A DNA stretch of 64,000 nucleotides from Chrysopilus asiliformis (Eukaryota > Arthropoda > Insecta > Diptera > Rhagionidae): the NCBI GenBank assembly GCA_964034945.1, contig OZ035960.1, forward strand, positions 45,611,002-45,675,001, written 5' to 3'. The notes below the pieces were generated by a model. It saw only the letters and a program-made list of their open reading frames with translations. It ran no database searches and had not been told where the DNA came from. A program made the translations under genes and the position numbers. Below, one piece after another: positions 48,401-56,599 of the stretch (its first letter is position 1; each line of letters starts with the position of its first letter).

Positions 48401-51400
48401 CATAAAACTCCCATACATCAAAATCCGATTGGAATAAATTTTAAAAAATCTTATTGGAAAGTTTGACTTCAAAGTGGAATTTTGGTATAACTATTCGAAT
48501 TTTGATACGAATATCACCATACGGGTCTCCCATGATTGCCAGATTGGCAATTATAGCTTTTGTTATGTTTTTCTTTGGCTAAGTTTTATCCAGTATTGAG
48601 GACAGAAATAAGTACGTGATGGAGCTTTATAATTTTATTTGGTTTTTCAGTTTTTATTAAAAACATAGCTAGAGGCTTCATCCCTGAGCGTTTCACGGAG
48701 CAACCTTTCTGCCAGAGGTTTTGGAGATAGCAGGGGAAGGAGTTACTGATTTTAGATTTTAGTGATTATAAATATTCTTAGGGGCAACTTTTCTATAAGT
48801 AAAATATTGGAGCAAAATTGAATTCATGGCGCTGAAAACATGGCACTGTTTTTGAACCAATGGCCAATACCCCTAATGACTCGCCAAACATTTAGAAAAA
48901 TTCGGATCAGTATGAATTCCGTTTCAGGTAAAATTATGAGAATGTCCGTACATTTGTCTGTCAATCTGTCCGTTGTACGTATCTTAAATACCTCGAGAAA
49001 TCCAATTTTTGCCATAAAATCGATACTTTAAAGCAGACGCCAATACCGGCTCGACCAGGGCAGCAATTATGTATTCCGACGCGTCTCTGTCTTTCGACTT
49101 CGACGCAGCTTTTAACTCTTGATTTCGCCATACCAGCAGCTTCAAATTTCCTGGAGTGACAGTCAGAATCTCGTTTCGATTCATAGTGACGATTCCACGA
49201 AATTTCCAGCTGCAGATATGGCGAAGTCAAGAGTTAAAAGCTGCGTCGAAGTCGAAAGACAGAGACGCGTCGGAATACATGATTGGTGCCCAGGACAGTA
49301 TTTTGTAATACCTACTTTAAAAAAACTCATATACTTGATTTCCGATGATTGGACAGCTCTCACCACAAATCCCCTCTAGAAAAAGGTTCCGTCGTAAAGA
49401 TGTACTTAATAAAATGCAAAAAGAGCGGAGACAAGTAGTCTTAGTGCGAACGTACACGCTTCTTCTCGTCGCGGCAACTTTTGGTCCTCAAAATGCCTTT
49501 CTGACGTACACGTTTCTTCACTTTTTAGGAGGAAAAACTTGTGTACAACAAGGGATCGCTCATGTGTGTGTGGTTCTCATATATGTGTTGTATTTCCAGC
49601 TCATTCCCTTTCTAGCTAGCACCGAGGCAACATCAATTGCCACAATATAAACTGCCAACAATCGAAGAATAAGGACTGGTTATTTTGTTATTTACCTACC
49701 TACCTGAAAAATAAAACTACCTGGAATTGGAATTTCACTATTTGCATTCAATTTTCATTTATTTGGGATATGTTTACGAGTCGGTGACTAAGCACCGACT
49801 GCCTCAATGAAATTACGCACACATGCATGCTGACGTGCTACACGAGCGACTTCGTTTGTGTGCGTAAAAGATGAAGTGAAGAACACTTTTCGAGTGGCGA
49901 CTTTTCTCCTCTTGCCGAACTCGTTTCTTTCCTACAATTTGGTCAGGCTGAGGCATGCTGATGACCGAAAGTTGAAACGTGTGCGCCCTCGCTTAAACAG
50001 TAAATAAATCGCCAAAATCACGTTCTGTTCAGGCCTTACAGGTCTGCATAACCTCTTAAGGGAGAAATCTCAAAGTCAACAATTTTGCAACAAATTTAAT
50101 GTTATATTTCACTTTGAACGATGAAAATTTTCGCCTGCGGTACATTTCTCTTTAGAAAATTTACCTTGCGCCGTATTTTTGTTCTAAAAACTTCACATGC
50201 GGAGCATTTCTTTATCAACTATACTGTCGAAAAAGGGAGTCGTCGATGCTGTTATCGGAAAAAGAAGCCGCGATAGCATAAAGGTTGAAACGACTGGGTT
50301 AGGAAATATTGTTAGTTCAAAATTTGCCTCTTGATACAAAGTAGCCCATACTATAGTTTAGTTATAATAGATTTAGTGGAACTCTAAAGGACAATAAAAA
50401 CTTGTACTAACCGCAGAACATATTTTCTAAACAAATTGTTAAACAAACCAATTAAAAAATTACCCCGGAGAAAAAGTGTACAAAAAATTTAATTTTCTTA
50501 AAAAAATTCCATGCGCGTGGCTTTAGGACAATGCTTAAATTTGCAAATTAATAATGATTAAATTAAATTCTTGTTCTGCGAAATTTTCCTGAAAAAAATT
50601 AAAAAAGAAAAAAATTAAATTCAAGAGCAAAGAACATCATAGGTTGTTGATTAGAAACGGTAATAAAAAGGAGAACCCTGACTTTGCTTTAATAATTAAA
50701 AGGTCAAACAATACGCAAAAAAAGAAAGTAATTCAATAACAAAAGGTCCTACTTTATAAACAATAATGCCTTTAAATTGAAAAAAAAATGCCGGAGCTCC
50801 GAGGATGTTCTTTTTATTATTCATCCATTTTGCTCCAAATGGATGTATATTTAAATTTTCTTAATGACTAGAATGAAATTTTGATAAGAGTAAATATAGA
50901 AGATTTCTATTCCCTTTTATTATGATTAGGATGGCATTGAAAAAATTTTAATTTTTAAAGATGTCGCTAATTTTAATATTGATTGAATGAAACAACAAAT
51001 TTCTCTCTCAAGATTTGATTATACCTTACAAGGTTATCCCATTCTCGTCTAAAATCAGATAATTTTTATAAGATTTTAATTTTCTCTTATTGTTTAGTGT
51101 TTATGTAAGTTATGTTTTAACATTATTAAGATACAGTAGAATCCCGATAATTCGTACCCCGATAATTCGTATATCCCGCTAATTCGTATCAATTTGCTGG
51201 TCCCTTGAAATACGAATTATCGGGATTCTACTGTATTTAATTATACGTTCTGATTACCTGCGTTCCCGATCCATGTAAAATCTACTATGCAGTACTGGCC
51301 AGTAATTTTCATTGGGAACGCACTTACTGCGCAATACTGCACAGTATTTTTACATGAATCAGGAGCGCAGCTTTTTTATCTACTATTGGCTGCGTTCAGA

Positions 51401-54400
51401 CGTGGTTGAAACTGGTTGAAGCAATGATGAAAGAACTAATAGATAAATCTCGAACCCAGTTTCTCGTGCACTCGCGGTAGGCAAAAGAGCAACACTATAG
51501 AAAACGAAGAGTTTCGGAAATCACATGAAATAGTAATCCCTTTTACTCCTTTACATCTAAATGAATTTCACGAATGAGACAAAAACACTGTCGTTTTCGA
51601 AGATTCGTGCAGGGTCGATCAAAATCAATTTCACTTGATACCAAAAACCAAAAATACCCACCAGAATCCATTGATAACCCTGCACAAGAGTTCTGTCAAA
51701 TGACACACATACCATGAAATCACGCCAGCGTTATGTTTACATTTTCGTATAACATTGGAACGGGGCTGCATTGAGATTTTTTTAACGCTGGTTTTATTAT
51801 AATATAATGCACTGAAATGCCCTGAAAAGAGTTTTTGATAAGTTTAGTTAGGGAATGTTCCACAGATTTCACTAAAACCCCGGAAAGAACATTTTTTTGG
51901 CTCCCATCGTCGTTGGAAAGGTAGCATTTTGTTTTTGGCTGTTAAATACTCGCGTCAAACGAATGTCAGGACTACAAAAAACACTTTTATAGCACTGCTC
52001 TAAACACTTTTCATAGCACATAAAATTCCTTCGAGAATCAAATTTTTTATCATTAAAAAACACGATATTTCAACAAACTTTACTTTTTGGCATTTTTCTC
52101 TTTTTAGAATTGCCAGCACTTCTAAAATGTGCGATTGACCCTCTTTTTGATTTTAACTAGAGAACCTTTATAATCGTCAACTCTTTAAAAATAAATTTGA
52201 ATTATTTTAAATTTTTTTCATGTTTTTAAATAATATCGCGCATATTGTGTGGTTTAATAATCTTTTATAATGTTGTGTGAGTTGTATAAAAATTAAAATC
52301 GTCGAAAAATCAAAATTATTTATGCAATGCGATGGGAAATACCATATCATGTAGGTACTCTACTATATTGAAATTTAATAATGCTTAACCTCTGAATATT
52401 GAGATATGGCAACTCCCCCACATTGTATACACTAAACATTTCGTGTACCGACGAAGGCAATGAGACAGGCCTATATGTCACTGGGTGGACTCTTCATTGC
52501 TTCGAAATTTTATCAACCGTAATTTATCTATAGTTCTCTCATCATTGGTTGAAGTCAACCAAGTTACTCTGGGTGAAACCTGCTTGCGTTCTCACGTAGT
52601 GTTTTTCAACTTTTGCACTGCAGTATATTTACACATGCTATGTCAATGTGTGCATGTAGCAAGAAAATTTTTGTGAACCCCCACCATTGAACTCTATGTG
52701 TGTATGTGTTTTCAACCAAGTTCACCCGGCCTAGCCAGCAGGTGAATTCCCCGCATACACCCGATAGCGTCTGGCCCGTAACATCGAGTGGAAACTTGGT
52801 GAAGTCAACCAGTTTCAACCTCGTCTGAACGCAGCCATTGAGGGATGCACCCGCACCGCTTCGCTGTTCATCCCCCGATGATTAAAGGTTGATAGAAAGT
52901 ATCCTATCGTATTTTATATTCTGAAAGCATATAAAATACGATAGGATATAACAAAACTATTAAAATCGGTTGAGTCGTTTGTCCATGATGGTTAAAAAAA
53001 TATTCATACTTCAGCGATCTTGGAGATATTGGGTAAGGAGTAAAATGGAGGATATATTTTATTGAATGGTAAGAATCTTATGAAAATCGCTGCAGTTTAA
53101 GATGCAGGGGAGGCGTTTACTGAAGAGACAAGGGGTAGAATCTAGTGTGGGAAAATTTTTCTTGATGAATGACTTTTTCAATGGAGAAAACTTGACCCAA
53201 ATCCCATCAGAATGGTAGTAGATAGCAGGAGAGGGGTTTATAGAGAGGTGAAGGGGTAGATATTAGAGGGTGGACACTTTTCTTAAGGTCTATAGGGAGG
53301 CTTCCAAGAGAATTAAATAAAAAGCACGTCTTGCTTCGTGTTCTTCATTGGAATCAATCCTCTTACAATTTCCGTGAACTTGTACTCGTCCTGTACTCGT
53401 ATCTTTAGTGAGACACACTGTTGCATTTGAATCTATATATCTGTGGCAACAAGTCATAAGAGCCTAAGTCGATTTTCAGATCAAATCAAAAAGATCTGTA
53501 TTTACTTTAATAGACAGAGCAATTTGGCTTAGCCTAAAAACAGACTTATGCCCTTATGACTTGTTGCCACAGATATATAAAAATGGATGTTTGTCTGTCT
53601 GTCTGTTTGAGATTACAAAACTCAATAATTACTGGACCGATTTTTACGCGGTTTTTTGCAAAATGATCTGCGTTGCCAGGAGCAAGTTTTTAGCTATGTT
53701 AGATTTTCAAAATTTGAAACGGAAGGTCCTGTAAGGATAACGCAAATATCCATTTTCCTGTTTTTCCCAGGAAAAATCGGCATAAGGGGGTTTCCGGGGT
53801 CACTGATCGCGAATCCGGTGTTAGATTTTTAAAATTCTAAACGGAAGGTCCTGTAAGGATAACGTAAGGATAATAGCAAATGTCCTTTTTCCAATTTTTC
53901 TCGCAAAAACTGGCTTATAGAGGTTTTCAGAGTTGCTTATCACGAATCTGGTGTTGGAATTTCAAAATTCGAAACGGAAGGTTCTGTAAAGATAACGTTT
54001 TTTCCCAATAGTTTTTTTGGGAATTATAAAATTTATACAAAAAACTTTAAGGTGGCAAAGAAGGGTCGCTAGTATAGTATAAAATTACCCTACAGATCTA
54101 AACTCTTTAATAGAGATTGGTTGAACGGCTCAAAAGGTTTCAGGAGAGGCGTATCGAAAGTGAGGATGAAGATCAATATAAAGTATCCTATACTTTATTC
54201 TGCAAATAACTCTACCCGTGTTAAGTTTCATCGAAATCGGTTGGGCAGTTTTCGGGTGATGCCATGCCGGAACAAACTACTATCATACAGACAAACATAA
54301 ATTTACAAAATGTTTTTTTTTTGGCTTCAGGCGATAAAACAAATAAATGTATGTATATCAAAATTTTAAGAAGATCTAAAATAAAATAAAAATACTGTCA

Positions 54401-56594
54401 CCCCCCCATGTGAAAGTTTTATTACATGTATAGATAGATATATGAGATTCATTAGACGATGTTATTTTCTTAGCAAAATGTGTTTTTCTGAATTCAATGG
54501 AAAAATGTTTGTTGCTAATATACTGTGATATGTATCACAGTTATAAATCTTATTATTGAAACAAAAAACTCATAATTGGAAGTTGTCTAAGAAAGAAATT
54601 CCAAGAAATGTTGTGCTCTTGTTTATTTCAGTGTAAACTTGGGCGTGCTACCTTAAATAGCATTAATTAATGTGTTTACATTCAAGAACAATAATATTCC
54701 CCAAATGTTGGAGTTTGATTATTTTTGGGATAGATTTCATTATTGGAACTCATTATTAATATTAATTAGGTACTGTTTGAAGAAAGGTGTGTCATGCAAA
54801 AAAACATAAAAGAAATTGAGGATATTATTTTTAAACAGAAAGAAATGTATCCCATAATTTAATACGAGCAATAATTGTTTATTTGTATGTTTTTATCTAT
54901 ATATATAAAATCGTTTAACCTGATTGACTGACTGACTGACTCATCAACCCCCAGTCCACACCCCTGAAGCTAGAGACTTGAAACTTTTCCGAAATTTTAC
55001 CCCTAAGGGGGTGAACGGGGGGTAAAGGGGGTTTGGGTGTTTTTAAACCGTGATTTTCGCCATTAATCCTGCTCAATAGGAGGCTGAAAAGTTTCACTCG
55101 GGGGTTTTCGGGGTGGCTGATCACGAATCCGGTGTTACATTTTCAAAATTCGGAACGGAAAGTCCTGTAAGGATAACGTATATATCATTTTTCCGGGGAA
55201 AAATGGCATTAGGAGATTTTCAAGGTCGCTGATCACGAATTCGGTTTTACAATTTCAACGTTTTTGCCGGGAAAAATTGGCATTAGGTGTTAGACTAATT
55301 CGCAACGGAGAGTCCTGATTTTTCTCAAAAGTTTTTAAGTTCTTTCCGGTTTTTTTCGTATTCTAAAACTTGTACAAAAAACTTAGCCCGGCAACGACGG
55401 GTATGAAAGCTAGTGTATAATAAATTTTTTCTCGAAAATGGCTCTGTAGATGCTAATGAGATTTGCGGACAAAACTGCGATTGCGCTAGAAGATTCGTTA
55501 AGATTTTGTAAGATGCTTTTTGGGGTTTCTGATCATGAATCTGATGTTGGAATTTCAAAATTCGAAACGGGATAACAAAAATGTCTTTTCTTTTTTTCCA
55601 AGAAAATGAGCGAAGCGGTTTTTGGTTCGGGAATTTCGAACATCAGGAAAGGTCTTGTAAAAATAACGTATGGTATTTAATTGTAGTTGATATAACAAAA
55701 AAAAATCGATTTTTAATTTAAGTAAACAATTTTGGTTTAAAGTTTTCCGACTCCAAATGTATGTTTACCGAAAGCATTATAATTTTTAGGAACCATTTAG
55801 GTATGGATTGAAATAAAATCCAAATGCCGCAACGCAACAAGAGTTCCCCAATGTATTCGATTGAAGGAACAGGCGATTAAAATGGCAAAATTGGGACAAT
55901 ACCAGCATCCTTATACCTACATATATACATCATAAGACATTAATCTTTAAGTAACAATCAATATACATAAAATAAGACATATATGTCTGTGCAGACCATA
56001 TGACTGATGGCCGCAGCGACTGATTTGGGGAAAATATTGAGCCGAAGAGGGATGAAACTTGTGTACACTCTACCCTTAGAATTCAGCTTGACTAGAAGAA
56101 AATCGATATGTTTCGCCTATGGATGACACATAAGGCGGAAGGAGCTCCAAGGAAACCTGTCTCAGCAGACACATAAAATTGAAACGTTATACGTGGAGTA
56201 GAATTGAGCGAAGAATGATGAATGTGCAGGAAGGAAATAGAGAATGTTTGTTAATGTTTATAAAATAAAAATATTGGTATACTAGTATGTATAATAAGGA
56301 GTTGCTGTCGTAATATCGAAGGATATACGAGCGAAAAGCCCACTAAACTTATGACGGAGAAATGGCAAACTAAATTTTTAACGATTGATCTTTACCTGAA
56401 CGTGGTTTTGGCGTTGGCGGATTACCGCGAGGAGCAGCCTTCGGAACTGCCTGAGGTTCCTGTGGGCAGTAGAGTGAATCCCGTGCAGCATCAACAGCAT
56501 TATTTGTGGCATCCTGATTTGGTGAGGATATTGTCGTCATTGTCGTTATCCCAGATCCCGTTTCTCCCGACGAGGTGGTTGAGTGAACGAGCAT
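28549..56594 (-). CDS. spir: Spire actin nucleator, C-terminal half (gene model)
   Basis: Eight exons in phase: 56594-56396 (5' limit uncertain), 39023-38920, 35678-35519, 32742-32153, 32057-31848, 30038-29915, 29380-29179, 28759-28549 (stop TGA); about 600 residues. Spire nucleates actin filaments through KIND and WH2 repeats, works with the formin Cappuccino, and is targeted to vesicle membranes by a SPIR-box and FYVE-type zinc finger. Only that targeting half and its preceding linkers are present. Diagnostic stretches: [68 protein letters not shown] and the C-terminal [13 protein letters not shown]. The KIND/WH2 exons should lie beyond the right edge. The first visible intron is 17.4 kb, full of transposons. 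Expected role: oocyte and vesicle-associated actin mesh. Name from family motifs, not search. Confidence 0.92.
28892..29116. mobile_element. TTAA-flanked MITE in a spire intron
   Basis: Flanked by TTAA at 28888-28891 and 29117-29120. Inverted ends are CCGTTCACCACTCA and, read inward from the right, CACGTTCACCGCTCA. The interior repeats GTGAC/GTCAC motifs (TATGTGACGTTT, GTCACATTT, TATGTGACATG) in both orientations. piggyBac-like by its TTAA sites. Confidence 0.7.
29179..30038 (-). CDS. spir: spire exons encoding the zinc-finger insertion loop
   Basis: Two exons, 30038-29915 (41 codons plus one base) and 29380-29179 (202 nt), with donors GTAAGG and GTAATG. They encode Ser/Thr/Asn/Gln-rich, low-complexity sequence ([35 protein letters not shown]) ending with [17 protein letters not shown]. 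Low complexity is expected for the insertion between the sixth and seventh zinc-ligand cysteines of Spire. Confidence 0.88.
30126..30369. mobile_element. TGAGGC MITE, canonical ends
   Basis: A 244-bp element in a spire intron with ends TGAGGCGTTAAAAGCTA and inverse. The arms match the 37522 copy; both flanks read TA (CTAATTGAGG and CCTCAATTATGG). The interior is shared with copies at 26688 and 37522. Confidence 0.88.
30370..31440. repeat. Degraded repeat sequence in a spire intron
   Basis: Contains phrases typical of dispersed repeats: CTCGAGAACCGTTAAAGATACG and its weaker copy GAACCGTTATAAATACG near 30980, CAAGTCGCTAGTTCAACG, a GACAGACAGACAGACA run at about 31270, and a closing TTTCCCTCTATAGCAGAGGA palindrome at about 31410. 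Boundaries and class are uncertain; no coding content. Confidence 0.4.
31848..32742 (-). CDS. spir: spire exons with SPIR-box and FYVE-like zinc finger
   Basis: Exons 32742-32153 (590 nt) and 32057-31848 (70 codons). Sequence: [20 protein letters not shown], a Pro/Gln-rich low-complexity linker ([20 protein letters not shown]), the SPIR-box [20 protein letters not shown] (a Rab-binding-like helix), then CFLC, 19 residues, CKLC, and CSKC, and [13 protein letters not shown]. Three CxxC pairs give six of the eight FYVE-type ligands; the fourth pair is in the last exon. The donor at 31847 (AAG|GTAGTT) was chosen because it is in phase 0, as the next exon requires. Reading on past it gives another 22 codons to a stop. 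Confidence 0.93.
33301..33884 (+). mobile_element. 590-bp microsatellite-bearing element, copy 2
   Basis: Canonical orientation. Starts TTTATACCCGTATGGTGAAA, with a GTCTGTCC-type run at 33437-33500 and the end GATTGCCAGATTGG. It lies in the spire intron between exons 35678-35519 and 32742-32153. A (CAT)n run (ATCATCATCATCATC) sits just upstream at about 33215. Confidence 0.88.
33885..35518. other. spire intron, mostly featureless
   Basis: AT-rich. At 34320-34430 a sequence beginning ACAGTTGCACCGGGCAAAGT and containing TCGAACCTGG resembles one end of the pogo-like MITE at 42002, without a second end. No exon is seen. Confidence 0.4.
35519..35678 (-). CDS. spir: spire exon ([10 protein letters not shown])
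   Basis: Acceptor CGTTTCCAG, donor A|GTAAGT, 53 codons plus one base. It encodes [20 protein letters not shown] followed by Ser/Thr/Asn-rich sequence. The phase joins it to the exons on both sides. The Asn-rich low-complexity content fits the fast-evolving middle of Spire. Confidence 0.85.
36375..36678. mobile_element. hAT-type MITE with perfect 8-bp duplication
   Basis: A 304-bp element with ends CAGTGGTTCTTAACCTTG and, read inward from the right, CAGTGGTTCTTAACCTGG, flanked by the direct repeat CCCTAAAC at 36367-36374 and 36679-36686. Interior repeats include CACCGAACCC (twice) and AACAAAACCATT. It lies in a spire intron. Confidence 0.92.
36900..37350 (+). repeat. Dispersed repeat shared with 11050-11570
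   Basis: Second copy of the repeat described at 11050, in the same orientation; landmarks GTGGAAATCCGTCAACCGGA and TACCGTTATCCGCTA. It is followed directly by a 122-bp-type unit at about 37370. Confidence 0.6.
37360..38040 (+). mobile_element. Relative of the La-intron satellite/hairpin element, interrupted by a MITE
   Basis: Carries one diverged unit of the 122-bp repeat (GTAAGGATAACGGATAATCC at about 37372), the phrase ATATTCGAAGACGAAAAAG, and a decayed terminal hairpin (TTTTTGGGCACTGTGAATCA ... TGATACACAGTGCCCAAAAA). The TGAGGC MITE at 37522-37770 is inserted in it, splitting a sequence that is continuous in the copy near 24200. This orders the insertions. Confidence 0.75.
37522..37770. 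mobile_element. TGAGGC MITE nested in the satellite-type element
   Basis: A 249-bp copy with canonical ends TGAGGCGTTAAAAGCTAGAG. Flanks read ACATA and TATATTCG, consistent with a TA duplication when compared with the uninterrupted sequence near 24205. Interior as in the copies at 26688 and 30126. Confidence 0.9.
38041..38919. other. spire intron, no feature recognised
   Basis: No exon or clear element found between the satellite-type element and the exon ending at 38920. Confidence 0.4.
38920..39023 (-). CDS. spir: spire exon ([14 protein letters not shown])
   Basis: Acceptor TTCGTTTCAG, donor CAG|GTAAGA, 104 nt. It continues from the 56.4-kb exon in phase (split Val codon) and encodes [20 protein letters not shown], then [14 protein letters not shown]. 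Basic and Ser-rich linker; RLIKVDF immediately before the acidic DDDD of the next exon is a plausible conserved short motif. Confidence 0.85.
39656..40577. mobile_element. GGTGACCATA-type element with a nested MITE
   Basis: Left end TAAGGTGACCATATTTATTT, right end TATGGTCACCCTAAA inverted. Inside are a G-rich tract (GGAGAGGGGGGAGGGGGCGG near 39700), three GCCGCAGGCGAA-type motifs, and CCGAGACTGTCCCGGC with a second diverged copy after the nested element. Non-coding; the ORFs on both strands lack domains. Confidence 0.6.
40221..40496. mobile_element. Nested MITE with ACACTCAGAAAAATG ends
   Basis: A 276-bp element with perfect 16-bp inverted ends TACACTCAGAAAAATG. It interrupts the element at 39656-40577 and contains several AGGTCAACT motifs. 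The opposed 60- and 93-codon ORFs are not supported as genes. Confidence 0.75.
40578..42001. other. spire intron, no gene recognised
   Basis: The 119-codon ORF at 41627-41986 has no domain and an unlikely composition. A short direct repeat, GTAAATGTATGTA, occurs near 41360. Nothing else is seen. Confidence 0.35.
42002..42179. mobile_element. pogo-like MITE (CAGTCGAACCTGG)
   Basis: Left end CAGTCGAACCTGGATAAGTG; right end CCACTTATCCGGGTTCGATT inverted, the last bases diverged. Internal GATAAGTGG-type motifs are repeated. About 178 bp. It is a third TIR family of the CAGT class in the window. Confidence 0.65.
42180..44040. other. spire intron, no gene recognised
   Basis: AT-rich. Small ORFs (42376-42690, 43132-43326, 43592-43783) have no domain. 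An A-rich tract lies at about 42650. Confidence 0.35.
44046..44105 (+). repeat. Three tandem 20-bp repeats
   Basis: CAAGGAATCATAAAATACCT occurs three times head to tail, at 44046, 44066 and 44086, without a mismatch in the second and third copies. Confidence 0.9.
44420..44715 (-). mobile_element. Helitron-like fragment, inverted
   Basis: Read on the minus strand it starts ATATATAAAAATGAGTTGGT with GTCTGTCTGTTCC, as in the element at 7187. It carries the paired phrases TTGAAATTTGGCAT and CTGAAGTTTAGCTC. The CTAG end is not recognisable, so this copy is truncated. Confidence 0.55.
44752..44768 (+). repeat. Homopolymer C run
   Basis: Seventeen consecutive C residues within a C-rich stretch. 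Its exact length in the genome may differ from the assembly because such runs are error-prone. Confidence 0.9.
44860..47960. other. spire intron, no gene recognised
   Basis: AT-rich. ORFs at 45408, 46863, 46950 and 47387 lack domains. A GCACCGCAGGCGAAAA motif at about 46950 is shared with 39840 and, inverted, 50140. The phrase TTCTTAAAAA.TTAAGTTGTA.TTAGCCTA near 46330 also occurs near 30090. Confidence 0.35.
47969..48570 (+). mobile_element. 590-bp microsatellite-bearing element, copy 3
   Basis: Canonical orientation, with a GTCC/GTCT run at 48103-48185 richer in GTCC than copy 2. Sequence outside the microsatellite is nearly identical to copies 2 and 4, indicating recent spread. The 3' edge is followed by unrelated sequence at 48571. 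Confidence 0.88.
49058..49294. mobile_element. Palindromic foldback element
   Basis: Two arms of about 85-90 bp (49058-49143 and about 49205-49294) separated by about 60 bp. Outer ends GGGCAGCAATTATGTATTCC and, inverted, TGGGCACCAATCATG. The arms share TCTGTCTTTCGACTTCGACG. A second copy's right arm begins the window at base 1. The opposing ORFs are reflections of the palindrome. Confidence 0.8.
49300..51130. other. spire intron, no gene recognised
   Basis: The 101-codon ORF at 49345-49650 contains a hydrophobic stretch ([18 protein letters not shown]) but has no family match I recognise, no splice context and no conserved copy. At 50133-50210 there are inverted copies of the GCAGGCGAAA motif. 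Confidence 0.35.
51134..51233. mobile_element. 100-bp pogo-like MITE
   Basis: Perfect 23-bp inverted ends starting CAGTAGAATCCCGATAATTC, flanked by TA on both sides (51132-51133, 51234-51235). CCCGATAATTCGTA is repeated within the left half. Non-coding. Confidence 0.9.
51258..51370. mobile_element. 113-bp foldback element
   Basis: Left end CTGCGTTCCCGATCCATG; right end read inward CTGCGCTCCTGATTCATG; arms similar over about 45 bp with short loops. A related GGGAACGCA motif sits in the centre. Confidence 0.7.
51388..52836. mobile_element. 1.45-kb element with ends GGCTGCGTTCAGACG
   Basis: Left end GGCTGCGTTCAGACGTGGTT; right end read inward GGCTGCGTTCAGACGAGGTT; 31 of about 32 bases agree, through AAACTGGTTGA. 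Direct ATT flanks both ends. The interior has no transposase that I recognise; CAACCAAGTT-type motifs are repeated toward the right end. The class is undetermined. Confidence 0.7.
52837..53430. repeat. Degraded repeat DNA
   Basis: Contains the inverted pair GTATCCTATCGTATTTTATA / TATAAAATACGATAGGATA at 52899-52950, and two similar blocks (GAAGAGACAAGGGGTAGAAT at about 53112, GAGGTGAAGGGGTAGATA at about 53244) that suggest an old tandem duplication of about 130 bp. No gene. Confidence 0.45.
53435..53578. mobile_element. 144-bp foldback MITE
   Basis: Ends ATATATCTGTGGCAACAAGT on the left and the exact inverse on the right, arms about 28 bp plus partial inner matches (CTTAGGCT / AGCCTAAG). It directly abuts the Helitron-like element that follows. 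Confidence 0.8.
53574..54072 (+). mobile_element. Helitron-like element with satellite units
   Basis: Starts TATATAAAAATGGATGTTTG with a GTCT run. It contains three diverged units of the tandem repeat found in the La intron (ACGGAAGGTCCTGTAAGGAT at about 53720 and 53838, ACGGAAGGTTCTGTAAAGAT at about 53971). It ends GGTGGCAAAGAAGGGTCGCTAG next to T, a decayed hairpin plus CTAG terminus. Confidence 0.65.
54073..54895. other. Repeat debris then AT-rich intron
   Basis: 54073-54330 carries phrases common in insect repeat tails (GTTTCATCGAAATCGGTTGG, GGTGATGCCATGCCGGAACA, then CAGACAAACATAAA). From 54340 nothing is recognised. Confidence 0.4.
54896..55413 (+). mobile_element. Non-autonomous Helitron with complete ends
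   Basis: 5' end TCTATATATATAAAATCG after A; 3' end GCCCGGCAACGACGGG hairpin, then TATGAAAG and CTAG, followed by T. TC...CTRR between A and T with a hairpin about 10 nt before the end is the full Helitron signature. Inside: a GACT run (54925), AGCTAGAGACTTGAAACTTT and one to two diverged satellite units (ACGGAAAGTCCTGTAAGGAT at about 55155). 518 bp, no Rep/helicase gene. Confidence 0.8.
55414..56395. other. Helitron debris and featureless sequence upstream of the spire exon boundary
   Basis: 55500-55690 contains another decayed satellite-type unit (GATCATGAATCTGATGTTGG, then AAATTCGAAACGGGATAAC). From about 55700 to 56395 nothing is recognised. This is the start of the 17.4-kb spire intron. 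Confidence 0.4.
56396..56594 (-). CDS. spir: spire exon; possible alternative first exon
   Basis: The donor (TCAG|GTAAAG) is good and in phase with 39023. The frame reads [20 protein letters not shown] before the donor and [20 protein letters not shown] before that. Upstream it is open to an ATG at 56594, with an in-frame TGA four codons further up and no strong acceptor; CTCGTCGGGAG at about 56567 and AAATCAG at about 56521 are weak candidates. So either this is a first coding exon starting [10 protein letters not shown], giving a Spire form without KIND/WH2, or it is internal with an unrecognised acceptor. Proline-rich PPTPKPR may bind SH3 or similar domains. Confidence 0.65.
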
Positions 56595-56599
56595 ATTAT

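Noticed and set aside
49345..49650. 101-codon ORF with a hydrophobic segment
   Set aside because: No recognisable family, no good splice or start context, and it lies deep in a transposon-filled spire intron.
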